Source: Aurifilum marmelostoma
Taxonomy: Eukaryota; Ascomycota; Sordariomycetes; Diaporthales; Cryphonectriaceae
NCBI GenBank assembly: GCA_027559495.1
Contig: JAMXSV010000021.1
Coordinates: 496,001-560,000, forward strand
Direction: 5' to 3'
DNA length: 64,000 bases
Shown: piece after piece, positions 1-11,921 of the stretch
Layout of the letters: each line of letters starts with the position of its first letter
How positions within the stretch are numbered: the first letter of the stretch is position 1
Position numbers and translations under genes: made by a program
The notes under the pieces: generated by a model
What the model was told of the DNA's origin: nothing
The model's database searches: none
What the model saw: only the letters and a program-made list of their open reading frames with translations

Positions 1-331
1 GCATAGGCAATATTGTAGTCTTCCACGCATTGAGACTCTCCACGCACATTTCCTACAGAATGCTCACTGAACAGGACATATACAATCTGTGTAATAACTT
101 CTAATCAATGCAAGTTACCAACTCAGACAGGGCCATGTTTCCACCTATAGGTATGACCCCCTCTCGGAATCACAAACGCCCGTTTTCATGTTTATTTATA
201 AACGTATTTCAGAGAGAACGCATGCAAGATCAGAAGAACCGCAAAGAAGGTAGGCTTCAGGCTCTCCTGCGGCGCACTCAAATTTCACCACACCTGTACG
301 CACTCGGTACGCGGGGTGGGTCGAAAAAAGC

Positions 332-1019
332 TCACCCCAGGAGAACGGCCTTCTCATCAGTTGGGTACTGCTGCTGCTGCTGCTGCTGCCTCTCCGTGTC
401 GCAGGGGCAGTGTTCGCCTCTCTCAGAGGCTGCCCATCTCATGAGGAAATGCCCACATGGGCTGGCGAGCATGGCCAGGCACAGCGCCCAGGGCAGATAG
501 GCCAGGACGATCATGTCAAGTCCGGCCCTGGCGATGCCGCCTGCAGTGACACAGATGAAGATGCTGAACACAAAATACAGAGATTGTTGTGGTGCGTCCT
601 GCTGGTGTCGATAGAGGAAGGATGAGACACAGGCGCCCAGCACAAGGCAAGAGCCGAACAACATCCCCGGCGAGAGACGCCAGTGGACTAAGTCGAGCTG
701 GGCTTCAAAGATGTCATCTCCGGGGGACCAGGATACCAGCTGCTGCCCGAGGCTACTGTTGGAGAGGAGTATTGGCCTGGGATTGCTGGAATTAGAAGTA
801 GTCCCACAAGATGTCTCCGAGAGGTTGGGAAAACACCAATTGGTTGACAACAGACCGTTTTGAGGCTATAACGTATACCGTTGTCAGCAACGAGCAACCG
901 ACGGCTGGGGTCAGCTCGTCAGCGACGTGGAAATGTCCGCAGAAGTATGTGTTATTCCGGGTTGCAGGATGGTGGCCATGCTTCTTGGATGGAATGGATG
1001 TTGCGGCAGCAGCAGACAT
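332..1019 (-). CDS. Uncharacterised small multi-pass membrane protein, polyQ C-terminus
   Basis: I do not recognise a family. The 3' exon (about 742 down to the stop at 332) encodes three or so hydrophobic segments, around PGMLFGSCLVLGACVSSFL, LYFVFSIFICVTAG and MIVLAYLPWALCLAMLAS, followed by a Cys/Glu-rich tail and a run of seven Gln encoded by a (CTG)7 microsatellite on the plus strand (368-388). A likely first exon (1019 down to 879) starts at an ATG and begins MSAAAATSIPSKKHG. A GTATAC donor at 878 joins in phase to an acceptor at 743, but nearer AG dinucleotides exist upstream, so this junction is uncertain. The only initiators available inside the 3' reading frame before the membrane region are non-ATG, which supports an upstream exon. 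Function unknown; an integral membrane location is inferred from hydrophobicity only. Confidence 0.5.
368..388 (+). repeat. (CTG)7 microsatellite, coding on the minus strand
   Basis: Seven perfect CTG units; on the minus strand they encode seven Gln near the C-terminus of the small membrane protein. Confidence 0.9.
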
Positions 1020-2389
1020 TGCTGGTGGGTAGAAGAAAGAGGATCCTCGTAGAGAGACACTTGGTAAATAGAGATAGAGAGACGTTATCTAGTTAATCTA
1101 CTACATCGTTGCTCAGACATGTCGAGAACAGTGCTTGTCCGCTGGCCATCCTGCTTCTTTATAGCCCCAGGAGCTACACTAGATGGCACCAGTGTATCAC
1201 GAAAACCGGGTGTGACTGGGCTCCGAGAGGCCTTTCCTCTTCTTTCTGTCAAAGTGTCGATCAATATCATAGTAACCCAACGCCAATTTATCGCAGGTGT
1301 AGATAGAGGCACGGAGCCAGAGTGAAAGGTGTGGTTTGACTGTGCGAGAGGCTGGGTGAGGAAAAACAATCTAGTGACAAAAGAACCATGTCACATTACC
1401 ATCCATGAGGCTCAAGTCGGGCGTCGCGGTCGATAAGGCGTTGCGGTCCAACCACAGCGTTGGTGTGATCGGGCAGCAACAAGGCCGTAACAAGGCCGTA
1501 ACGAGGCAGACGAGGCGCACTTGCAGGCTGACTGCTTCGCCAATGTACACGCGTAACAATCCAACGCCAATCTGACCCACTTCCCTCCTCTCTGCCTTTT
1601 CTTACGTGTCTACTGTAACACTGGGTATTTTTGAATTATGCTGCTGGACAACGCTGTCGATCTCTGCTGCAAAGGCAGTGAGAGGCCAAGAGTGCAAGAG
1701 AAAAAGAAGGCACAGCAAAACTTCTGACTACCAGTCGTGACTTCCAGACTGCTGATTTGGGGCTCCGGCAAGTGACGCAATTTGTTGTCTGATAGGAAGG
1801 TACAGTACTCCAACCAAGCGTCTCTGTGCTGACTAGCTCCGTCAATTATAGGCAAACTTGCGCCTTCATCCACGATCGCAATCACGATCGCCGACCTCAC
1901 CGGTGCTTCGACGTTCGCCTATTACAAACTCTCAATTGCTGCAACACTTGTCACGAGGTGTAAAATCTCCGTCCTGCATGTCAGATTGGGTAGCAATACC
2001 TTTAGGCAGAACAGCATCGACGTGGCAGCTCTGAATCTCCTCTCGGTCCGCTCGGAGTATGATCTCATGAAGGATGTCCATAACCCTCACCCTCTTCTTT
2101 CCTCTTATATTTTTCGTCCCCGTGGGGGCTCCGCCTTCTGACTATGAACCGTTTCTTCCCCGCTGGACATTTTATTCATCAATAAGTGTACGCCACTTGT
2201 ACATGCTGGGCTACACCTTGTCTGTTGTTTCATATTCTCACCTTTGGCCCAGAATTACAAGTCACCAATCCTCCAACCTTGACATAATTATCTAACGTCG
2301 GCCTGGCCTTGATCATCTTGTCTTTTTCACCCCTTTCCTTGTCAATGAGCCCTTAGACCCTCCACTTCATCATCTGGTTACACAGCATC
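1020..2389. other. Intergenic, no gene recognised
   Basis: About 1.4 kb between two genes transcribed away from each other. Reading frames here are short and without recognisable motifs. A pyrimidine-rich stretch from about 2080 to 2360 probably belongs to the leader of the downstream gene. Confidence 0.5.
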
Positions 2390-3842
2390 ATGGACGATCT
2401 GCCTTTGCAATTGGCGCAGATTCGCCTCTTCGCCAAGTTGACCTTTGGAGGCCTTCTATTCGGGTCGGCTACGTCCTTCCCACTGTTATCCCAGGAGGAC
2501 ATGCACTGGAGCTCGATGTAAGGCCCTTTTGTGAAGAACAATGGCGCGTTGACGTGCTTGCCCCATAAGAAAAGAGATATGAGCATTCGCAGGGCAGGAA
2601 ATGGCATCTCTTGGGTTCAAAACCGATCAGCCAAACCCCCCAGGACGCTGACCATTTCATCCCTGCGCTCTTTCAGCAGTCGCACTGGAGAAATCGTCGC
2701 TACGCATAGTCCGCGCCGGATCCCGGCTTTGAGCCCTGCGAAAATCGACTCTCTTTCTTTATTTCTAAACGCCCACCTAGGGGTGCTCCGTTTTGGTTTT
2801 TGATTTCTGGCCTTATCTAATTGTTTCCTTCCTTTGAGGACTCACTGGACCAACAAGACAAGTGGCACGTCATGTCTTTGATGCTAAGAACGGTTCACCG
2901 CAGATTACTCATTATTTTCTTCATCTCGGCTGGATTCTTCAACGTCCTGCAGCTTTCAAACATCGTCTCGTGAATATCCCCTCCCGGCCGCCTTCCCATT
3001 GTATGAACTCGCCTGTATCTGACTTAGTTTTCAGGTACGGCCATTACACTATAATCGTGTCCGTCATAGCCATGGTCCCCATCATGGCTTTTGGCCGCAC
3101 CACCCTTGAGGAGCATACCCGGTTTCTGCCTGTCTACACCATGGGCTTGACTTTCCTGACGGCTGCCTGGCCCGGAGTGCTCGCGAGTCTGGGTTGTCTG
3201 CCAGTTAACTCGAGGGACGTGGCCACGGTCCTGCCACGTAATTTACCTTCCTGGTACACTCCCTACTACGGTGTCGACATTGAGAGTGAGGCAGATGCTT
3301 TAAGTCTTCATCCCGTTGTGGTAGCGTCGACAGAATCTCTCCTTTCATTTGTTTCCGGAGTTGGTCCACAGACCAGTGATGGGACCCAGTCAGACCAGCA
3401 GGAGGGCCAGCTGCCCGAAGAGATCCAATCCGAGGAGCAATCCCAGCCTGGACAGGACCCAGAGCTTGGTTTGGACGGTCATTCCCGGCTAACAGCACCC
3501 ACTTCTACCTCCAACCCGGACAATCCTGGCGTTAGGCTTTGGCGCCATGTGAATTTGCTGCAACGCTCAGAAGCCCTGCAACAGACCGAGTTGGCGCGCA
3601 TGGGCCCTTCATCAGTTTATTCACAAGATTCCCACACAGATACGAGCATCTCACTGAGTTCAGCTACCTCACGGCCCTCCAGGGCTTCGGACAATGTCGC
3701 CGAGGTGCACTCCCAGAATGAGCTCCGTCCCTGGGGCCGTGCCCCGCGCACTACTGAGAGGAATGAAGATATCGAGAATCTGGGCCGCCGTGCCACCACA
3801 CCCCTGGTCCCAAACCTCCTTTCCGCAAGCCGAACCTTCTGA
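2390..3842 (+). CDS. Uncharacterised multi-exon membrane protein (3' end unresolved)
   Basis: I do not recognise this family. My model has exons 2390-2517, 2677-2782, 2839-2969 and 3035-3842, all phase-compatible. Exon 1 starts MDDLPLQLAQIRLF and has a hydrophobic stretch near LTFGGLLFGSATSFPLL. Exon 3 gives a clear membrane helix (RRLLIIFFISAGFFNVLQL) that only appears when the frame different from the longest open frame is read, and it joins through a 65 bp intron (2970-3034, TCTGAC-like branch, TTTTCAG end) to YTIIVSVIAMVPIMAFG. Another hydrophobic stretch (MGLTFLTAAWPGVLASLG) follows, then a long Ser/Gln/Glu-rich, probably disordered tail. The exon 2 donor (GTGCTC) is weak. Coding-like sequence continues past 3842 (see the finding on 3843-4598), so the stop at 3842 may be intronic. 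Topology and location are inferred only. Confidence 0.55.
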
Positions 3843-4598
3843 GAGAAGTGGCCATCATGGGCTTGGTCCTATATCCACAGGCAGGCCGTGGAGGTAGCCG
3901 AACTTGCAGGTCCAGATGCTCTCTGCACCAAGCATGCCACGGGCTGCTTGCTTTCAAAATTATTATTTCACTTTTGCTCTCATTCACCGTTTTATTGGAC
4001 TCCGTTGGTGATAGCGCAAAACCTTTGCCCTTGGATCCGGACTTTTGACCACGGAGGCTTGCCGATGAATGCCGTGTCATCATCTACAACACCCACTATC
4101 ATTGATCCCGTTCATACGTTCGGGAACATCGTCGTTACGCATCTTCTCGTCGACATCTGGAGGTTTTGGAAGGCGCACAGGTGAATTCTCACGGGTTTCT
4201 GAGTCTTGGATTTGTTTTTCTGCTTCGAGCTTTGATGGATGGATGCAAAGGCTTTCTTTTTTCCTTTTTTCTTCTTCCCATCATGTATCTAATATGACGT
4301 TCACACCTATCTCGCGCGTCAGCATGATCATCATGGGGGAATTTACTGGCAGGGTTGCTGGCATACACTCCCATCGAGGATGGGCAAACTCGTGCTCGGA
4401 GGGAAGGTTCAACAGCCATGAGAACATACGACTCGAACCTCTATGGAGAAGGTCTCACTTCTCACGCCAATCAACTCTGCTGGGACAACGGAACGCCAAC
4501 ACATCACGTCGGATCCAGAAGAGGGCCAGCCCATTGTCAAAGTGTACCTTGTGGGCAGGCCACTGGCTCTAGAAAGGAGTTGGCGGATTGAATTATGA
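3843..4598 (+). other. Possible 3' continuation of the preceding membrane-protein gene
   Basis: Protein-like segments appear in shifting frames: a hydrophobic FKIIISLLLSFTVLLD near 3960, then IIDPVHTFGNIVVTHLLVD near 4100-4160, then GNLLAGLLAYTPIEDG near 4337-4385, then GQPIVKVYLVGRPLALE ending at a TGA at 4596. A good intron candidate (4182-4321, GTGAAT to CGTCAG) lies between the second and third. I could not find one consistent splice model, so this is either the spliced end of the gene, a second small gene or decayed coding sequence. Confidence 0.3.
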
Positions 4599-5629
4599 CA
4601 GAACGTTGAGTTACGAGTACTCGGAACCAAGTGAGCTTTGTCACGTCAAACAGATAGCTCCTCTGGGCATGGCCGATTGCAGTTTAGGCCCGAAAATGAA
4701 CCATCGAGCTTCAGCAGGGATACTCAAGTCATCGGAGACTTACAAAGATTTGACGATCGAACACTGCTTTATTTTGTTCATACTGCCGCTCTCTGTGGTT
4801 GACTTGTTTCATTGGAAAGGTTCGCCGAGGGGAATGGGGGGCTCGGATGTCTAGGACTCATCACAATTCGAAAATCTACACAAAGACGGATGTTTCAATA
4901 CAGTACGTACTGAGGTACATGCGATGTATCTACCCAGGTAATACACGATGGTTCAACACCCACCATCAAAGGAGGTGGGCGTGCCCACACATATCCCCCC
5001 CCCCCCCTCCCTCCTCAGAGATAACCCCAAAGATGCAGATAGACCTATGCTGGGGCTCGCATGTAGCAACAACGTAGATAATTGATCGCAGATTTGGGAA
5101 GGCTTGGGACGAAGATAGGTCACTGCAGTTCAGCAAAGATGGATAACTGTTTATTCGAGATATCAACTCATCGCTATTTCTAGCATTTTCCTGTTTGTTT
5201 GACTTTTCGCGCCAAGACTCGTTTTGTCTTTTTCTTCTTCTCTTCATCTCGGGTTGTCCTGCCTGTCTCTTGTATGTCTGTGTCCACAAACCTTCTTGCC
5301 GTCTAGTCAACCGGTAGGTGACCAGGTGATGATCTGTCCTGGTCATGTAAATCTAATGCATCGTCTATTCGGTTAGATGAGTCCCTAAATTCGCCGCGGG
5401 CGCAGCCACGACCGCATCACAGAAGATTTTTGTTCCCAGTCACATGCTGTGGTCAGAAGAGGTCTGGGTGCTTGGACTGTTGCACCCGATTTGACTGGCA
5501 AGAACCTGGCCAAGATTTGTTCGACAGAGTCATGGCTGGCACAAAAGGAATGATTGTTAATGGACTTCGATAATACAGCGCAGCCGGTGTTTGCTGCGAC
5601 TTAGCAAGTCAGTGTCAGCTTCAGTGGCT
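4599..5629. other. Intergenic with a C13 run
   Basis: No gene recognised. The region is downstream of both flanking genes and contains a 13-base cytosine run (4995-5007) and a GTAC-rich patch around 4901-4940. Confidence 0.5.
4995..5007 (+). repeat. C13 homopolymer
   Basis: Thirteen consecutive C in intergenic DNA. Confidence 0.9.
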
Positions 5630-8600
5630 TTAGAACTCCCAGTCTGGGTCGTCCCCGATAGACTGGATGGCCCAGTTGAACTTCTCGCGCAGGGTCTTTG
5701 GGAAAAGACGCTCGATAGGTACACCCATCTTGTTCGAGAAGACGACACTGAGGCGAGGGTCGATGTAGTTCTGTGGTACCCATGTCAGTACAGGATTTTT
5801 CTCCCACCGCTTCGCAGGTAGTAGTAGGTAGACCTACGATCTTGGAGGTCCCAAGGGCAACCTCCTTGTTGCCCTCACGGTCAGCAGACTGAGCTTCGAG
5901 GTTCTTGATGCGCTCTTCGATCTTCTTGATCTGGCCCTCGAGCTTCTCGACAGTAGGACCCCTGCCTTCAGCCTCGACCTTCTTGGATTTGTTCTCCTTC
6001 TTGAACTTGGCTTCGAGCTCTTTGACAGCCTTCAGGCGCTCCTTGAGCTCCTTCTCAGGCATGGGCTTCTTCTTCTCGGAGACCAGCTTCTCATTATCCT
6101 TTTGGAACTTCTTCGTGATCTTGGTGCGTTGCTCCTCGATAAGGAATGCTTGGTGCTGAAGGACCCACTCCTCGGTAAGATCTTCGTCCCTCACGAAGTA
6201 CTCGGCTCCCTTCTTCTTCTTCTGCTTGGGATCGACGTCCAAGATCATCATCTTGGTCCGCCATCTCTGGTACTTGGCACCTTTGATCTGCAGTCCGAGG
6301 CGTCAGTACGCAATCCGCGCTCCGCTTGTTGGGATAGGAGACTCACCCGATCGATCATCTTCTCCATCTGCTCCTCGTGCTTAGCACCAACACTGCGCTT
6401 ATGGTTGCAGAGAATGGCAACCTCTCGGTTGCAGTCATTGTAGAGTTTGACCTTCTCGTTGATGGTCTTGTTTCTGTGCTCGTCCGGGTTCAGCTGCTGG
6501 AGAAGATTGGACATGGTGTAGGAAGCGTTGTAGGTACGGAACACCTTGGCAGTCAGGCCTTCCATGTAGTTCGACAAGTGCTTGTTCAATTGTGAGGTCT
6601 GCGCAGGTCAGTATCGATCAAATAGCGTTCTTCCCTTGCAGGTGGGTCGACTCACATTGACCCGGTCAAAGATGTCGTCTCCGTCCTCCTTGGGTGGCTT
6701 CTTGAACATTCTCAGGTTCTTGAAGACTTGACGATCCACCTGACATTCGTCGTAGTACCGAATGCTGTCCTTCCCCAGGAAATCGAAAATGACAATGTCC
6801 GGCTCTCGAAGGGTGACGTGCTCATATTTCAAGGAACAGCAGCCTACAGTGTCGGCCTCGTTTTCGGTATCCTTCTCGTTGCCGGCTCTGAGGGCGAACT
6901 TGTCGATCAAGTACATGGCCGTGGCCATCTGACGCTCCTGCATCTTCTCGCTCTTCAGCTTCTTTTCATAGTCCTTGCGAATGAAGTCGATGCGCTTCTT
7001 CAGCTCGCGGGCCTTCTCGAATTTCTTGAAATCCGCCTTGCCCTTCACGGAGGCACTGGCAGCGAGCATGACGTATTTGTAGTTGCCATTCACATTCTCC
7101 TGCCACATGGCCAGCCAGGTTGCTTTGTTGTCATGTTGGACAGCCTTCCACTTGTGCCCTGCGGGCGCCTCGGGCACCTTGGCTCCCTTGCCGATATTGA
7201 TGGTGACCTGTTCTGGCAAGACCCGTTTCTTGATCTTGCCTGTCTTTGGATGCTCACCGCGGCCACGGAAGAGCCCAGGCGGTTCGACGCGAAAGTTGCC
7301 GACTTTCTCTTTGCGGCCATCCCACTTGCAATACATGAAGGGCTCCTCAATTTTCAGCCTTTTTTCCTTCTCTGCCTGCTTCTTCTCCTTCGACCAGGCC
7401 TTCTTCTCCTCGGAGATCTTCTTGAAGTGCTCATACATGGGCTCAAAGTTCAGCTTGGAAAATTCCTTCACATCGACCTTGTTCCCGTTCTTGTCTTTAG
7501 CGCCTCCCGTCTTCTTGAGAATAGCAGTGAAATCGGCGAAGAAGTTTTTCTGGAAGACTGGGTTCTTCACGTTGTTTTCCGAGTTGAGCATGAAGCCGAA
7601 GTAGGATGCGGCCTCCTCGGCGTCGACGTGAAGTTCCAGGGGAATCCCGTCGTAGTAGAGCTTCACGCTCTTCGGCAGAGGCTCGTACTCAGGAGGAAAC
7701 AGAACACCGCTATGTTCAAGCGTATTCCACTTGATCGTGTCGTCCTCCGGTCTCTGCTCGTTCCACCACTCGTGCGCTTCCTCCTCATCGTCCCCGTCAT
7801 CCGGAGACTTGGATTTGGCCTCCACCTTCTTTTGCGCAGCCTTGCCCTTAGCAGGAGCCTTCTCGGTCTTGACGCCGTTGGTCTTCTTCGCAGCAGTACC
7901 GTTCGACTGGCGCTTGGACGTCTTCGCGATCGGTTCATCATCGGACGAGTCCTCAGCCTTGATGGCTTTCTTGGGGGTAGGCTTCTTGGCCTTAGCCTCC
8001 TTAGCGCGGATAGCCTTCGCGTCCTTTTCTGCCTGTTTCTCGATCTGAGCCTTCTTCTTGGCGAGCTTGACGGTGAGGGGCTGGTCCTCGTCGGAAGAGT
8101 CCTCGACGGGCAGAGACGTCTCGTTGATAGAAGGGGGTAGCTTCCTCTTCAGCATGGGCTCGTCATCGCTGTCGGACTCGTGCTTAGGGGCTACCTTGGG
8201 TCGCTTGGCCTGGATCTGTGGGGTCAGAGCGGAACGAAGTGGGGAGAGGCGAGCAGAAGGCGCGAGGTTGTCAAAGGCAGTCCTGCCAAGGATGTTCACA
8301 TACCATAGGCGCATCATCGCTATCCGACTCGTCCTTGTAGCTGACGTTCTTGCCGATGGACGCGCGCGCCTTCCTCTTCGAGGTCCCGTTCGGCTGGTCT
8401 ATGTCCATCTGGTCGCTGGGGACAGGGCCATTGCGGATGGAGATGCCTACGGCGGAATGGCCCTTGGCGGGGGAGTCGTCGTCCATAGCTTTGTCTTCCG
8501 ACTTCAATATCTTGGAAGCCGAGACTGTAGGTGAGACAAGCATATCAGTATCACGAGGCAACAAACTTTTTTCCCATTGCCCCCTTTGGTCAGAGAGGAC

Positions 8601-8783
8601 GCGATGTACGCTGGTCTCGATTGAGGGAAGGGGCAGAGGAGAGGAACCTGACACGCAGGCGAGGGCCAGGATCAAGGTGCCCGCGAGGCCGTGGCTGGCG
8701 CGTGAAGAGGCGCTCTCGAGGGCTTACTTACGGTGTGTGCCATTTGTCCGAGCCAGAGGGGCATCGTCATCTGAGGAAGACAT
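5630..8783 (-). CDS. top1: DNA topoisomerase I (type IB)
   Basis: Nuclear topoisomerase IB: it nicks one strand through a 3'-phosphotyrosyl bond and relaxes supercoils during replication and transcription. Six exons: 8783-8732, 8524-8304, 8215-6656, 6598-6347, 6287-5838, 5770-5630; all phases agree, giving 891 residues, normal for filamentous fungi. Residues 1 to about 235 are charged and low in complexity, with Ser/Asp/Glu and Lys blocks typical of the nuclear-targeting N-terminal domain. The DNA-binding core begins near EWWNEQRPED (about 240). Catalytic-region motifs include LRAGNEKD (about 530), KVFRTYNAS (Arg632) and a Lys/Glu-rich coiled-coil linker (about 700-820). The C-terminal exon carries the active-site motif SKINYIDPR with Tyr847. 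The start MSSSDDDAPLAR lies in a 52-nt first exon with a GTAAGT donor. The gene diverges from ATP3. Confidence 0.97.
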
Positions 8784-9711
8784 TGCGGTCGATCTTGACG
8801 AGGAGTCACGGACTCGAGGTGGTTGTTGTTGCGGTTCAGTAGTAGTTGATGCTTCTGCTCGAAAGACGTGGTGGTGCCGGTCTTGACAGCGCGGCAGGGC
8901 GCGCGGGTAAGCAGGAAGCAGGAAGAAGGAAGGGAGCGCTGTATGGAGGACCCAAAGTCGTCGAGAAGGAGAGAGAAAGAGATAGAAAGGACGAGTTTCG
9001 GACCCCGAGGTTGGTCTCTCCAGAGGGAGGAAAGGATTGAGAGATGATTACTTATGTGATGAGACAGGCAGAGGCTGAGCAGGCTGTGAGGACCAGAGCT
9101 TCGGTCAACAGTGTGTGGTGGTGTGTGGGAAGGAAAGTTCCAAAGAGTCAGGGCGAAGGCGAGGCGGGAATGAAAGAAGCGAGAGACAATGGCCTCGTCG
9201 GACTAGCACTTACTGCTGCTTGCTACCTGCTGGTGCTGCTGCTGTGTGTGCCTTGGTAGGTAGCTGGGCGCTGCCATTGACCGCGAAAGGCAGGGACGGC
9301 GCAAAGTTTAGCGTGCAGCTATTGCTGCGAGCCTTACTAAGTCTGGTAGGGACTCTAGGGGTGGGTCGAAGGATCCAGCACGGTCACTGGAACCGGTACC
9401 AAAAAGTTACCTGCTCACAGGGCTGCTGGAGAGTGCAAATTTAGCGCTTACCCCCACCGTCAGAACAGCGAGCCTTCCCGGGAAAACACGTGACGGTGAC
9501 TGCCGGGGGGCCTCTGAAGAGAAGCAACGGAAGCCGGGTCTGTCTGTTTGATTGACTGACGAGAAGTTCGCTGCCAGCCCATCCCATCACCACCTCCAGT
9601 CAACCACAACCGATTGGTCGTCCTCCCGATCAATTGGCCCCTCCGATCGATTTTGCTCAACTGAGCCTCCGTCAGCAGAGCGGTTCTTTCCCATCAGACA
9701 CCACTGTCAAG
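8784..9711. promoter_or_regulatory. Shared divergent promoter region of top1 and ATP3
   Basis: The 928 bp between the two start codons hold no supportable gene and must contain both promoters. The top1 side has purine-rich tracts on the plus strand; the ATP3 side carries two ATTGG (inverted CCAAT) boxes. Confidence 0.6.
9614..9638 (-). promoter_or_regulatory. Paired inverted CCAAT boxes upstream of ATP3
   Basis: ATTGG occurs at 9614-9618 (in CCGATTGG) and again at 9634-9638, exactly 20 bp apart and 75-100 bp before the ATP3 start codon. CCAAT boxes are bound by the fungal HAP (HapB/C/E) complex, a known activator of respiratory genes. Occupancy here is inference. Confidence 0.5.
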
Positions 9712-11000
9712 ATGCTGTCCAGAGCTGCGCGACCGGCTCTGCGAGCTGGAGCTGCAATTCCCTCTCGGTACGTGGTGGTCCGCGCATCCCCCGACGTCAC
9801 CCTCCACCCCCAAAAAAGTTGCGCCCGGGGGGGGGGGGTTGTCTTGGTGAAGGTGAAGAAGATAAATCAGAAGGGACAAAAAGAAAGAGGCTCGAGTGAG
9901 GGGAGGAGGACGAGGGTCGGGAAGACTGGCGCCCTGCAGCGCGAGCAAGAAAGAAGCTGACCAATATGCCTCATCACCTCCAACAGCGCTGTCACATCCG
10001 CCCCCAATGCCGCCGCCGGCTTCGCAACCCTGCGCGAGATTGAGGGCCGCCTCAAGTCGATTCGCAACATCGAGAAGATCACCAACACCATGAAGATCGT
10101 CGCCTCGACCAAGCTCACCCGGGCCCAGCGCGCCATGACCCAGGGCAAGACCTACGGCGAGACCAGCAAGGAGGTCTTCGACCAGGCCGAGACCAAGGCC
10201 CTCGAGGGCGGGGACAAGAAGACCCTGCTCGTTGTCTGCTCCTCCGACAAGGGTCTCTGCGGTGGTATTCACTCCGGCATGTCCCGCTACATCCGCCGTC
10301 TCTACGCCGAGAACCCCTCCGCGTACGAGCTGGTCATTGTCGGCGAGAAGTGCAAGGCCCAGCTGTCGCGTACCCAGGCCAAGGACATCCAGCTCACCTT
10401 CGCCGGCGTGGGCAAGGACATCCCCACCTTTGCAGATGCCCAGGCCATCGCCGACCAGATCGTCCTGCTGCCCAACGAGTACGCCGAGGTCAAGGTCATC
10501 TATAACAAGTTCATCAACGCCCAGAGCTATGAGGCCGCTGAGATCGAGGCCTTCTCTGAGGAGGCCATCCAGGCTTCGCGTACGTGCTCTCTGGATCCCT
10601 GAGGGAATTGTGTTCTTGGCGGCTAACCTCGTCTCACAGAAAACTTCTCTGCCTTCGAGATCGACGAGGAGCTCCTGCCCAACCTCCGGGAGTACTCCCT
10701 TGCCAATGCCATCTACTGGGGTCTGGCTGAGGGACACGCCTGCGAGCAGTCTGCCCGCCGAAACGCTATGGATGTGAGTTTTCAAAACCCCCTTCTTAAG
10801 AAAGGGCCAAGACGCAATTGTCTTTTCCTTCGCCTCCCCGAAACAACGCGACTGACACTCCCTTCTCATAGAACGCCTCCAAGAACGCTGGTGAGATGAT
10901 CAACAAGTACCAGATTCTCTTTAACCGCACCCGTCAAGCCGTCATTACTGGCGAACTGGTCGAGATTATCACCGGTGCCACCGCCTCCGCGGACATGTAA
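9712..11000 (+). CDS. ATP3: Mitochondrial F1Fo ATP synthase gamma subunit
   Basis: Gamma is the central rotor stalk of F1, coupling proton flow through Fo to catalysis in the alpha3beta3 head in the mitochondrial matrix. Four exons: 9712-9767, 9987-10579, 10640-10773, 10872-11000, encoding 303 residues, close to the usual length. The N-terminus MLSRAARPALRAGAAIPSR is a basic, acid-free matrix-targeting sequence, so the first ATG is used. The mature part opens with ATLREIEGRLKSIRNIEKIT, the conserved N-terminal helix, and includes SSDKGLCGGIHS. The last exon gives the C-terminal helix with the family hallmark ITGELVEIITGA. Codon use is strongly GC-ending, as expected of a highly expressed gene. 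Intron 1 (219 bp) contains a 12-base G run (9827-9838). Confidence 0.97.
9827..9838 (+). repeat. G12 homopolymer inside ATP3 intron 1
   Basis: Twelve consecutive G on the coding strand between the intron donor (9768) and the branch region. Confidence 0.9.
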
Positions 11001-11921
11001 ATAGACTCAAGGCCATATAGAAGTGGGGAGGAAGAAAGATGGCGGTGGAAAAGTTGGGTGTTGAGAGAGAGAGAGAGAGAGAGATGCCGGGAAGGGCATG
11101 CAAAATCAAAGCAGATGTTCCTTTTGTACCACTGCATATTCTGAATGAAGGCTACAACAACATCTTATGCCCATGTACCAAGAGCAATAGAATCAAATTA
11201 ACGATTCAAGAAAGGACATGCATAGCACATGCTATAATTCGTATGTGTATGTGTGCAGTCACTCTGTGGAAATTTCCCATGTGAGCAAGCCTTCAAATTT
11301 GGCCGTCCTTCAGCTACATGACTAGCCCCAAGACAAGAAACAAAGACACTGTCTCAAAGGGCCAGCAGGTCACATTTCTCAGAAGCCGCCCGTTCCTCAA
11401 CAAACAAAACGCCGCAAATGACAAAAGAACCAGGCCTGAGGCGTACGCAAAACTCAGATGAATAGCTATCCCAGAATTACAGAGTCACGCACACGCGAGT
11501 CTTCGGCATGCTGAAAACAAGGAGACGGAAAGATTCCTTTTGAGGCATATACACTATATATGTACTTGGCTTGCCAGTGCCTCGAGCTGTATGTAGGATC
11601 TGCTCTGCCTTGTCTTCTCCAGACAAATGCTAGCTATGAATAGTCAAGCAAGATGAACATCACAACCCTCCAACCCCACACTCCAGTATCATGCCGAAAA
11701 GAACACCGTCCATGCGTGCTTGATGCATCGCTGTGATTTATGACTGTCCTCCATGGGCCCGGTCCCCCTTCCCTTTACGCCTTGAGAAAGAGGGGGAAAG
11801 AAAAATAATAATAAAAAAACGAATCAAGAATCATGCCGCTGCAAAGATTATACCCCCCCTTTTTTTTTTCTCTCTCTCGCACCAGAAATCCAGTGCCCAC
11901 AGGATACTCGAGTCTCGCGCG
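11001..11921. other. Intergenic between convergent genes, with (GA)n repeat
   Basis: Shared 3' region of ATP3 and the LSD1-type gene. It contains a GA dinucleotide repeat (11063-11084) and, near 11855-11870, C7 followed by T10. No gene recognised. Confidence 0.5.
11063..11084 (+). repeat. (GA)n microsatellite
   Basis: About eleven GA units, 60 bp after the ATP3 stop codon, probably in its 3' untranslated region. Confidence 0.85.

Noticed and set aside
2600..2640. GGTTCAAAACC resembling a tRNA B box
   Set aside because: The flanks do not pair as a T-arm and no A box, anticodon arm or acceptor stem can be drawn.
4069..4572. 167-residue open frame on the plus strand
   Set aside because: Crosses a good intron candidate and its second half is basic, random-looking sequence; another frame of the same stretch is more protein-like.
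6728..8140. 470-residue open frame on the plus strand
   Set aside because: Antisense to topoisomerase I; Leu/Val-rich sequence typical of the reverse of Lys/Glu-rich coding DNA, with no motif.
9694..10869. 391-residue open frame on the minus strand
   Set aside because: Antisense to ATP3, crossing its introns; arises from GC-ending codons.
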